A stretch of DNA of 48,769 nucleotides from Bacteroidales bacterium (GTDB lineage Bacteria; Bacteroidota; Bacteroidia; Bacteroidales; Muribaculaceae), in assembly GCA_019416285.1 (NCBI GenBank), contig DXXM01000026.1:1-48769 (forward strand), read 5' to 3'. This document shows positions 26,437-33,683 of the stretch, in pieces (position 1 is the first letter of the stretch; each line of letters opens with the position of its first letter). Both the position numbers and the translations under genes were made by a program. Below the pieces are notes generated by a model. It worked only from the letters and a program-made list of their open reading frames with translations, did no database searches and was not told where the DNA came from.

Positions 26437-26475
26437 GATTTCAGTGGGTGTATGTGTGGGGTTAAGGAGTGTTTT

Positions 26476-27537
26476 TTACAGTTTCAGGCTCTCGATGAGC
26501 TTGCGGTAGGCCGGTATCGCCGCCTCAATCTCGCTGATGAGCACGAACTCGTCGGCCGAGTGGCTGCGCGACGACTCTCCCGGGCCGATTTTGAGCGACG
26601 GGAAGTCATACATGAGCGACATGTCGCTTGTGGTGGGCGATACGAAGGTGCGGCTTCCGAGGGCCACGGCGCTTCTGACGAGCGGATGGTCAGCGGAAAT
26701 CACCGATGCGCGCACGCGGGTGGAGCGTGGCGTGAGAGTGGAGTGGCTGACGGCTTCGCGCAGCAGCTCCACACTCTGCTCGTTGGTGTAGGCGTCGGTC
26801 GTGCGTATGTCAACCACCCATCTGCACTCGTCGGGGATGGCGTTGTGCTGCCATCCGGCGTTAATCTGGGTGATGTTGAGCCCGACGGGGCCGAGTATCT
26901 CCGATTCCTTCGGGAAACGGAACGCGCGTAGGGCTTCGATGTCGGCTATTGCACGGTAGATTGCGTTGATGCCTTCGCCGCGGGCGGCATGGCCTGTGAC
27001 ACCGGGAGTCACGCAGTCGAGCACCACCAGTCCTCTCTCGGCTATTGCCGCCTGCATGCCTGTCGGCTCGCCGACGATGGCGCAGTCAATCCTGATACCC
27101 TCTTCCGCAACATGTGGCAGGAAGGCGCGCATGCCGTTTTCACCTCCCACCTCCTCCTCGGCTGTGATGGCGAGCAGGAGATTGAAGGGGAGCCTGGCGC
27201 TGCGAAGGCTCAGGAATGTCTCTATGAGCGACACGGCCGAGGCTCCGGCGTCGTTGCTCCCGAGACCGTAGAGACGGCCATCTTCCACCGCGGGCTGATA
27301 GGGGTCGCGCGTGTAGCTTGCCGCGGGTTTCACGGTGTCGTGGTGGGAGTTGAGCAGCAGAGTGGGGCGCGAGGGGTCGAAGTTTTCCGAAAGCGCCCAC
27401 ACATTGTTGCGGAAACGCTGCGGATTCGCTCCCCACGCCTGCAGACGGTCATAAATCAGTGATGCCGTCCCCTCTTCGCCGCGCGAGACGGAGGGGATGG
27501 CAATCATTGATTTCAGAAGTTCTATGGCTCTCTCCAT
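26476..27537 (-). CDS. argE: M20-family deacylase, N-acyl-citrulline deacylase (ArgE-like)
   Basis: This 353-residue metallo-hydrolase of family M20 shows metal-site motifs LLLNSHHDTVKP, YGLGSNDAGAS, AITAEEEVGGENG (catalytic Glu) and IVGEPTGMQ, with RSHSADEFV near the C-terminus. A dimerisation domain lies in the middle. In Bacteroidetes the carbamoylation step acts on an acylated ornithine, so the acyl group is removed from acyl-citrulline rather than acyl-ornithine. With the neighbouring argF' I infer activity on N-succinyl- or N-acetyl-citrulline. It starts 3 bp after the argB stop. Confidence 0.9.
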   Translation of the reverse strand: MERAIELLKSMIAIPSVSRGEEGTASLIYDRLQAWGANPQRFRNNVWALSENFDPSRPTLLLNSHHDTVKPAASYTRDPYQPAVEDGRLYGLGSNDAGASAVSLIETFLSLRSARLPFNLLLAITAEEEVGGENGMRAFLPHVAEEGIRIDCAIVGEPTGMQAAIAERGLVVLDCVTPGVTGHAARGEGINAIYRAIADIEALRAFRFPKESEILGPVGLNITQINAGWQHNAIPDECRWVVDIRTTDAYTNEQSVELLREAVSHSTLTPRSTRVRASVISADHPLVRSAVALGSRTFVSPTTSDMSLMYDFPSLKIGPGESSRSHSADEFVLISEIEAAIPAYRKLIESLKL

Positions 27538-27540
27538 CGG

Positions 27541-28317
27541 TCAGCTGCGGATGACTGTGCCGCGCTCGGCGGTGAGAGCGTCGGAATGTTTGATGGTCAC
27601 AGACTCCACGCCCGAGCGGATGGCCTTGAAAGCGTTGTCGATTTTCGGTATCATGCCCTTGTTGACTACTCCGCGGGCGCGGAGGTCGGCATAGATGTCG
27701 GGAGTGATGAGGGGTATGAGTGAGTCGGGACGCTCGATGTCCTCCATGACTCCCGGCTGCTCGAAGCAGAAAATCAGTTCTGTCGGGGCGATTCTCGATG
27801 CGCCGACTGCTACGGATGAGGCTATGGTGTCGGCGTTGCAGTTTAGCAGGGTGCCGCGGCCGTCGTGGGTGATAGCGCAGTAGACGGGAGTGATGCCGGC
27901 GTCGAGCAGCGAACCGATAAGGGTGGAATTGACCCCTTCGGGAGCGATGTCGCCCACGAAACCGTAGTCAATCGGCTCGGCGGGGCGGCGCGTAGCGGTG
28001 ATGGCGTTGGCGTCGGCTCCGGTGAGGCCGAGGGCGTTGCATCCTGCTGCCTGGAGCATCGAGACGATGCGTTTGTTGACCAGTCCGGCATAGACCATCG
28101 TCACGATGTCGAGAGTCTCGCGGGTGGTGACGCGGCGCCCCTCTATCATGGTCGTGGGGATATCGAGGCGGGAGCTCATGCGGGTGGCTTCCTTGCCGCC
28201 GCCGTGTACGAGTATTTTTTTCCCCGGGAGGCTTACGAAGTCACTGACGAAGCGGGCGAGCGCCTCGGGATTATCGACAACATTGCCGCCGATTTTCACA
28301 ACTTTCACTGTCTCCAT
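27541..28317 (-). CDS. argB: N-acyl-glutamate kinase
   Basis: This 258-residue amino-acid kinase phosphorylates the gamma-carboxyl of N-acyl-glutamate. It shows the nucleotide-binding start VVKIGGNVVDNPEA, the substrate loop ILVHGGGKEATRMSSRL, and LLNCNADTIASSVAVGA with the ADP-site Asp. Other bacteria use N-acetyl-glutamate. In this lineage the enzyme may act on the succinyl form, which follows from the neighbouring transcarbamylase and is not visible in this sequence alone. It starts 4 bp after the argF' stop, showing tight operon packing. Confidence 0.95.
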   Translation of the reverse strand: METVKVVKIGGNVVDNPEALARFVSDFVSLPGKKILVHGGGKEATRMSSRLDIPTTMIEGRRVTTRETLDIVTMVYAGLVNKRIVSMLQAAGCNALGLTGADANAITATRRPAEPIDYGFVGDIAPEGVNSTLIGSLLDAGITPVYCAITHDGRGTLLNCNADTIASSVAVGASRIAPTELIFCFEQPGVMEDIERPDSLIPLITPDIYADLRARGVVNKGMIPKIDNAFKAIRSGVESVTIKHSDALTAERGTVIRS

Positions 28318-28321
28318 CGGC

Positions 28322-29275
28322 TCAGAGGCTTTCGAGGATACGCTTGAGCACCACCTGTGCGGAAATCTCGCGGTTGGCGGCCTCGGGGATTACGATGCTG
28401 CGGTCTGACTCGATGACGTCGTCGGTAACAATCATGTTGCGGCGCACGGGGAGGCAGTGCATGAAGAAAGCATTGTCCGTAAGAGCCATTTTCTCACTGT
28501 CGACTGTCCAGGCGCGGTCGGTCGAAAGCACCTTGCCGTAGTTGGGGGCAGCGTAGGCCGACCAGTTCTTGGCGTAGACGAAATCTGCGCCTTCGAGGGC
28601 CTTGCGCTGGTCATATTCCACGCGCGCCTTGCCTACGAATTCGGGGGCGAGCTCGTAGCCGAGGGGGTGGGTGATTACGAAGTCATAGTCAGTGGCGTTC
28701 ATCCACTCGGCGAATGAGTTGGGCACAGCCTGAGGGAGCGCGCGGGGATGTGGAGCCCAGGTCATTACTACTTTGGGGCGCTCCTTGGTCTTGAACTCCT
28801 CGATTGTGATGAGGTCGGCGAAGCTCTGCAGCGGATGGCGTGTGGCGGCCTCCATGCTGAACACCGGGCGCCCGGAATATTTGATGAACTGGTTGATGAC
28901 GCGCTCCTCATAGTCCTCGGCTTTGTCTTTGAGACCGGCGAAGGAGCGCACGCCGATGACGTCGCAATATGAACCCATCACCGGGATTGCTTCGAGCAGA
29001 TGTTCGGCCTTGTCGCCGTCCATGATGACGCCGCGCTCGGTCTCGAGCTTCCAGGCGCCCTGGTTCACGTCGAGCACTATCACGTTCATACCTAAGTTTA
29101 GAGCGGCTTTCTGAGTGCTAAGACGGGTGCGGAGACTGGAGTTGAAGAAAATCATCATCAGGGTCTTGTTCTTGCCCAGATGCTGATAGGCAAAGCGGTC
29201 AGCCTTGACCTCTAAAGCCTCCTTGACAGCAAGGTCAAGAGGACCGATATCGTTGACGTTAGTGAAATTGCGCAT
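28322..29275 (-). CDS. argF': N-acyl-L-ornithine carbamoyltransferase (SOTCase/AOTCase type)
   Basis: This 317-residue transcarbamylase transfers a carbamoyl group to the delta-amine of an acylated ornithine, giving acyl-citrulline. The carbamoyl-phosphate motif is FFNSSLRTRLS (44-54). The segment NQGAWKLETERGVIMDG, the active-site HPLQSFADL and FMHCLPVRRNMIV are hallmarks of the acyl-ornithine branch, not of ordinary ArgF. Residue 90 is Ala in GDKAEHLL. Structural work reports Pro at this place in the Bacteroides fragilis succinyl enzyme and Glu in the Xanthomonas acetyl enzyme (from memory). The lack of Glu favours succinyl-ornithine. A long hairpin lies between this gene and argD. Confidence 0.95.
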   Translation of the reverse strand: MRNFTNVNDIGPLDLAVKEALEVKADRFAYQHLGKNKTLMMIFFNSSLRTRLSTQKAALNLGMNVIVLDVNQGAWKLETERGVIMDGDKAEHLLEAIPVMGSYCDVIGVRSFAGLKDKAEDYEERVINQFIKYSGRPVFSMEAATRHPLQSFADLITIEEFKTKERPKVVMTWAPHPRALPQAVPNSFAEWMNATDYDFVITHPLGYELAPEFVGKARVEYDQRKALEGADFVYAKNWSAYAAPNYGKVLSTDRAWTVDSEKMALTDNAFFMHCLPVRRNMIVTDDVIESDRSIVIPEAANREISAQVVLKRILESL

Positions 29276-29304
29276 AGATTGGGAGGTGGGATTAAATAGG
29301 GATT

Positions 29305-29428
29305 ATAGGAGAAATAGTAGTGACAGGAGCAATAGGTGGGGCAACGGAGCTAAAGCTCCGTTGAGAAAAAGGCTGACGCGGAGCCATCAGGCCTGCCCTA
29401 TTGCTCCTGTCACTCCTATTTCTCCTAT
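29305..29428. repeat. Long hairpin inside the arginine operon, 32-bp arms
   Basis: Arms 29305-29336 and 29397-29428 are inverted copies with one mismatch. Between them lies a second perfect hairpin, AACGGAGCT (29343-29351) and AGCTCCGTT (29354-29362). The element fills most of the 170-bp gap between argD and argF'. Sixteen bases of it recur at 1928-1943. It may lower downstream expression or stabilise mRNA ends, or it may simply be a dispersed repeat insertion. Confidence 0.8.
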
Positions 29429-29445
29429 TGCTCTTATCTTAGCCT

Positions 29446-30582
29446 TTACCCCAGCACTTCCTTAAACGCTTCTATGAAGCGTTTGGCGTGGGAGCGGGGG
29501 AGGGAGAGGGGCGGAAGGAGGCGCACTGTGTGTTCGCCTGCGCCGCCGGTGAAGATGTGTTTCTCGAAAAGGAGGCGCTTGCGCAGCTCAGGTGCGGAGC
29601 CCTTGATTTCGATGCCTATCATGAGGCCGCGGCCTCTCACTTCGAGCACTTCGGGATGAGTGGCTGCTATGTTGTTGAGCTCTTCGATGAGATAGTCGCC
29701 CACAGCCGCTGCATTTGAGATCATCTGCTCGGTCTCCATCACGTCGAGCACGGCGATGGCCGCCGCACACGCCAGATGGCTGCCGCCGAAGGTGGTTCCG
29801 AGCATACCCTTGACCGGTTTGATTTTGGGTGAAATCAGTATAGCGCCCATCGGGAACCCGTTGGCTATGCCCTTGGCGCAGGTGATGATGTCGGGGCGGA
29901 TTCCGGCATACTGGTGGGCGAAGAAACGGCCCGTGCGTCCGTAGCCCGACTGGATTTCGTCGAGGATGAGCACCACTCCGTATTTCGTGCAGAGGTCACG
30001 CAGCTGATGGAGGAAGTTGTCGTCGACCATGCGGATGCCGGCCACTCCCTGTATGCCCTCGATGATTACGGCGGCAAATTCGCCTGTCGACAGCTTGGCG
30101 TCGACGGCCTCGATGTCGTTGAGGGGAGCGAACTCGATGTGGTCGGTCTTGTTGAAGGGCGCCTGAATCTTAGGATTGTCTGTTGCGGCTACCGCGCCTG
30201 AGGTGCGGCCGTGGAAAGCCTTGTCGAAGGCGAGGATTTTGCTCTTGCCGGTGTGGAACGAGGCGAGCTTCATCGCGTTTTCGTTGGCCTCGGCGCCGGA
30301 GTTGCAGAGGAAGAGGGCATAGTCATTGTAACCCGAGATGCGACCGAGGCGGTCGGCGAGCTGCTGCTGGAGCGAATTCTGTACGGAATTGGAGTAGAAT
30401 CCGAGTTTCGACACCTGCTCGGCTATGGCCGTCACGTAGGTGTGGTGGGCATGTCCGATGGAGATTACGGCATGGCCGCCGTAGAGGTCGAGATATTCGG
30501 TGCCGTCTGCGGTATAGACATGGTTGCCCAACCCGCGCACCGGCTCGATGTCATATAATGAATAAACGTCGAAGAGTTTCAT
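29446..30582 (-). CDS. argD: N-acyl-ornithine aminotransferase (class III, PLP)
   Basis: This 378-residue pyridoxal-phosphate enzyme converts N-acyl-glutamate semialdehyde to N-acyl-ornithine using glutamate. It shows the class III features LFLCNSGAEANENAMKLA, FHGRTSGAVAATDN, VVLILDEIQSGYGRTGRFF and ITCAKGIANGFPMGAI with the PLP lysine, followed by LGTTFGGSHLACAAA. It starts 12 bp after the argC stop. It follows argC in transcription order and precedes the hairpin at 29305-29428. Confidence 0.95.
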   Translation of the reverse strand: MKLFDVYSLYDIEPVRGLGNHVYTADGTEYLDLYGGHAVISIGHAHHTYVTAIAEQVSKLGFYSNSVQNSLQQQLADRLGRISGYNDYALFLCNSGAEANENAMKLASFHTGKSKILAFDKAFHGRTSGAVAATDNPKIQAPFNKTDHIEFAPLNDIEAVDAKLSTGEFAAVIIEGIQGVAGIRMVDDNFLHQLRDLCTKYGVVLILDEIQSGYGRTGRFFAHQYAGIRPDIITCAKGIANGFPMGAILISPKIKPVKGMLGTTFGGSHLACAAAIAVLDVMETEQMISNAAAVGDYLIEELNNIAATHPEVLEVRGRGLMIGIEIKGSAPELRKRLLFEKHIFTGGAGEHTVRLLPPLSLPRSHAKRFIEAFKEVLG

Positions 30583-30594
30583 ACTTGTATGTTT

Positions 30595-31557
30595 TTAAAA
30601 AGCCGAAGGCTTCAGCCTGAGTCCTGTTTCTTCCGGGAAACCGCAGATGAGGTTGAAGTTCTGTACGGCCTGGCCGGAAGCTCCCTTGAGCAGATTGTCG
30701 ATGGCCGAGAGGATGAGGAGCTTAGAGCCGTGTTTTTCGAGCGAGATTACAGCCTTGTTGGTGTTCACGACCTGTTTCAGATCGAGGGGACGGTCGGAGA
30801 CGTGGGTGAAGGGGGCGTCGGCGTAGAAATCATTGTAGAGCTTCACGGCCTCTTCGAGCGAGAGGTCAGTGTCGATATAGCTCATGGCGAAAATGCCGCG
30901 GGGGAAGTCGCCGCGCACAGGCACGAAGCTGATTTCAGCGTCGAAGCCGGGCTGCAGCTGAGTGAGGGTCTGACGGATTTCCGCGAGGTGCTGATGGCTG
31001 AAAGCCTTGTAGACCGACAGGTTGTCGTTGCGCCAGCTGAAGTGGGTTGTGGCTCCCGGTTTCACACCCGCTCCGGTCGAGCCGGTTATGCCGGTGACGT
31101 GAACCTCACTGTCGAGCTTGCCCGCAGCCGCGAGGGGCAGGAGCGCGAGCTGGATGGCGGTGGCGAAGCAGCCGGGGTTGGCAACCTTGGTGGCCTTGCG
31201 GATGGCATCGCGCTTGGCCTCGGGGAGACCGTAGACATAGCCGCAGCTCTCGTCACGGTAGTCCTGCGCGAGATCCACAATCTTCAGGCCCTCCGGCATC
31301 TCGTTTTCCTCCCAGAACTTCCGGCTGAAACCGTGGCCCTGGCAGAGAAAGAGTACGTCGATGGCCGAGAGGTCGTAAGTGTCGGCGAAACACAGGTCGG
31401 TGTCGCCGATGAGACCCTCGTGGATTTCGCTCACGGGCTTGCCCGCGTTGCTCGACGAGTGTACGAACACTATTTCCGCCTCCGGATGATTGATGAGGAG
31501 ACGGAGGAGCTCGCCGGCTGTGTAGCCGGCGCCTCCGATGATACCTATTTTAGCCAT
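30595..31557 (-). CDS. argC: N-acyl-gamma-glutamyl-phosphate reductase
   Basis: This 320-residue NADPH-dependent reductase makes N-acyl-glutamate semialdehyde. The N-terminal Rossmann motif is KIGIIGGAGYTAGELLRLL. The catalytic cysteine is Cys130 in KVANPGCFATAIQLAL, and HFSWRNDNLSVYKAFSHQHLAE carries the substrate-side His region. It starts 2 bp after the argG stop, so translation is probably coupled. Confidence 0.96.
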   Translation of the reverse strand: MAKIGIIGGAGYTAGELLRLLINHPEAEIVFVHSSSNAGKPVSEIHEGLIGDTDLCFADTYDLSAIDVLFLCQGHGFSRKFWEENEMPEGLKIVDLAQDYRDESCGYVYGLPEAKRDAIRKATKVANPGCFATAIQLALLPLAAAGKLDSEVHVTGITGSTGAGVKPGATTHFSWRNDNLSVYKAFSHQHLAEIRQTLTQLQPGFDAEISFVPVRGDFPRGIFAMSYIDTDLSLEEAVKLYNDFYADAPFTHVSDRPLDLKQVVNTNKAVISLEKHGSKLLILSAIDNLLKGASGQAVQNFNLICGFPEETGLRLKPSAF

Positions 31558-31559
31558 TG

Positions 31560-32771
31560 TTACTCCTTGCCGTTGCGCTTCTGGACGTTGTGGTAAATCT
31601 TCATCTGATTGCCGAGAATCTTGGTGAAGCCCTTGACGTCGTCGGCGCTCCAGGCCTTGTTGACCTCGCCGTATTCGCCGAAGTCGGTTTTCATGAGGTC
31701 GAAGGGTGAGTCGACGCCCACGAGGGTGTAGGAGTAGGGACGGAGGATGATTTCAACTGTGCCTGTCACATTGGCCTGCGAGCTTTCGAGGAAGGCTTCC
31801 ATGTCGCGCATCACGGGCTCGAGATACTGCGACTCGTGGAGGAACATGCCGTACCAGGTGCCTATCTGGTCCTTCCAATACTGCTGCCATTTGGTCAGGG
31901 TGTGTTTTTCGAGCATCTTGTGGGCTGCGATGATGAGTACGGGGCCTGCTGCCTCGAAACCTACACGGCCCTTGATGCCGATGATGGTGTCGCCGATGTG
32001 CATGTCGCGGCCGATGCCGTAGCGGGAGCCGAGACGCTCAACCTCGCGGATAGCGTCGACCTTGTTGTCGTAATGCTTGCCGTTCACGCTGGCAATCTCA
32101 CCCTTCTCGAAGCCGATGGTGATGTGTTCTTCGCCCTTCTCCGTCACCTGGCTGGGATAGGCGCTCTCGGGGAGAGTCTGCTCCGAGTGGAGAGTCTCCT
32201 TGCCGCCGATGCTGGTGCCCCAGAGACCCTTGTTGATGGAATATTCCATCTTCTTGAAGTCGGCCTCGATGCCGTGTTTCTTCAGATAGTCGATTTCATA
32301 CTCGCGGGTGAGAGTCATGTCGCGGGTCGGGGTGATGATTTCAATCTCGGGAGCGAGAATCTGGAAAGTGAGGTCGAAACGCACCTGGTCGTTGCCGGCG
32401 CCTGTCGAACCGTGGGCCACCGCGTCAGCTCCGATTTTCTTGGCATACTCGATGATGGCGATTGCCTGGAAGATGCGCTCGGAGGAAACGGAGATGGGAT
32501 ATGTGCCGTTGCGGAGCACATTGCCCGCAACCATATATTTTATGCTCTTGTCGTAATACTCGCCGGTGATGTCGAGCGAGGCGTGAGAGGCGGCGCCGAG
32601 GCGCAGTGCCTTCTCCTCGATGGTCTTGAGTTCTTCGGGAGTGAAACCGCCGGTATTGGCTATAGCGGTGTGTACTTCATAGCCGAGATCTTCGGAGAGA
32701 TATTTTGCTGCAAATGATGTGTCGAGGCCCCCACTGAACGCCAGGACAACTTTTTTCTTCTTGTTTTCCAT
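31560..32771 (-). CDS. argG: Argininosuccinate synthase
   Basis: This enzyme joins citrulline and aspartate with ATP to form argininosuccinate. The 403 residues start with the P-loop pyrophosphatase motif VVLAFSGGLDTSFAAKYL (9-26). YPISVSSERIFQAIAIIEYA, AHGSTGAGNDQVRFDL and YEIDYLKKHGIE follow as in family members. It is the second gene of the operon, 33 bp after the GNAT gene, and upstream of argC. Confidence 0.96.
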   Translation of the reverse strand: MENKKKKVVLAFSGGLDTSFAAKYLSEDLGYEVHTAIANTGGFTPEELKTIEEKALRLGAASHASLDITGEYYDKSIKYMVAGNVLRNGTYPISVSSERIFQAIAIIEYAKKIGADAVAHGSTGAGNDQVRFDLTFQILAPEIEIITPTRDMTLTREYEIDYLKKHGIEADFKKMEYSINKGLWGTSIGGKETLHSEQTLPESAYPSQVTEKGEEHITIGFEKGEIASVNGKHYDNKVDAIREVERLGSRYGIGRDMHIGDTIIGIKGRVGFEAAGPVLIIAAHKMLEKHTLTKWQQYWKDQIGTWYGMFLHESQYLEPVMRDMEAFLESSQANVTGTVEIILRPYSYTLVGVDSPFDLMKTDFGEYGEVNKAWSADDVKGFTKILGNQMKIYHNVQKRNGKE

Positions 32772-32804
32772 TTTTTCTTACTGATGTTGGTTGACTGATT
32801 AAAA

Positions 32805-33422
32805 TTACTTCAGATGCAAAAGCTTCTTGACGCGGTTTTGAATCCACATTCTGTAGGGAGCGCCTTTTGACGGACGCTCAAGCTTTGCTTTCGGGTCATA
32901 GAGCATACCGGTGCAGAGACACATACGTCGGTTGTTGCGCTGGAGTATATCATAGTTGACACATCCTTTGCATCCGGCCCAAAACTCCTCGTCGTCAGTA
33001 AGTTCTGAAAAAGTCACAGGCTTATAGCCCATCTGTGAGTTAAGCTTCATTACAGGAAGCGAGGTGGTGATACTGAACAGTTTTGCAAAGGGGAAGCGCA
33101 GGCGTGCGAGCTCGAATGTCTTTGCCTTGATTCGTGCTGCAAGCCCCAATCGTCGGAATTCCGGGTCCACGATAAGGCCTGATGTGGCCACATAGTCACC
33201 ATGTTCCCAGCTCTCAATGTAACTGAAGCCGATGAGACGGTCATCACAGAGAGCGACGACAGCCTTTCCCCCGCGGATTTTCGAGGCAATGTACTCCGGT
33301 GTGCGACGGGCTATGCCGGTTCCGCGCTGAAGGGCTGATTCATAGATGAGGGTGACGATCTGCTCGGCATACTTGGCATGCTCTTCTTCGGCAAATATCA
33401 CCTTTATCTGATCATTGTTCAT
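32805..33422 (-). CDS. GNAT acyltransferase heading the arginine operon (candidate ArgA substitute)
   Basis: This 205-residue GNAT-fold protein has the acetyl-CoA loop near residue 90 (VDPEFRRLGLAARIKAKTFE) and an NSQMGYKPV motif at 128-136, typical of the family end. A Cys cluster unusual for GNATs, CKGC (151-154) and CLC (168-170), may bind a metal or be structural. As the first gene of an operon that contains every other step from glutamate to arginine and no argA or argJ, it is the best candidate for the N-acyl-glutamate synthase (inference). Whether it uses acetyl- or succinyl-CoA is open. Confidence 0.85.
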   Translation of the reverse strand: MNNDQIKVIFAEEEHAKYAEQIVTLIYESALQRGTGIARRTPEYIASKIRGGKAVVALCDDRLIGFSYIESWEHGDYVATSGLIVDPEFRRLGLAARIKAKTFELARLRFPFAKLFSITTSLPVMKLNSQMGYKPVTFSELTDDEEFWAGCKGCVNYDILQRNNRRMCLCTGMLYDPKAKLERPSKGAPYRMWIQNRVKKLLHLK

Positions 33423-33473
33423 CTAACTGTTATGTGTAATAAAAATATAATATAAAAAATGATAAAATGTCCG

Positions 33474-33481
33474 CAAAAATA
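33474..33481 (-). promoter_or_regulatory. Possible -7 box of the arginine operon
   Basis: The minus strand reads TATTTTTG, about 50 bp before the GNAT ATG in an AT-rich stretch. The -33 match is poor. No ArgR box was recognised by eye. Confidence 0.45.
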
Positions 33482-33617
33482 CGAAATTTCTATCAATTTT
33501 CTAAGGTTAGAATCATAAAAATATGGAAATTGCAAGTAAAATCGGGCATTTTTGAATTTTTAGCTTCCTCAGGCTATATTCTGTGCCGTTATGGGCTCCG
33601 GCCGGGAGGGTTCCGGC

Positions 33618-33656
33618 AAAAAGTAAGGCTGTGGCGGAACCCCGCCACAGCCTTAC
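33618..33656 (-). terminator. Rho-independent terminator of the SusC/SusD operon
   Basis: A perfect 15-bp stem, 33623-33637 (GTAAGGCTGTGGCGG) with 33642-33656, is followed on the minus strand by five T (33618-33622 as A on the plus strand). It lies 27 bp after the SusD stop and clearly ends leftward transcription. The rest of gap 33423-33683 is AT-rich promoter DNA for the arginine operon. Confidence 0.92.
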
Positions 33657-33683
33657 GTAAGCTGAATGTGATGAATCTGTCGA

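Noticed and set aside
31836..32717. 293-residue plus-strand ORF opposite argG
   Set aside because: Antisense shadow of argG caused by codon bias; no start context, domain or promoter.
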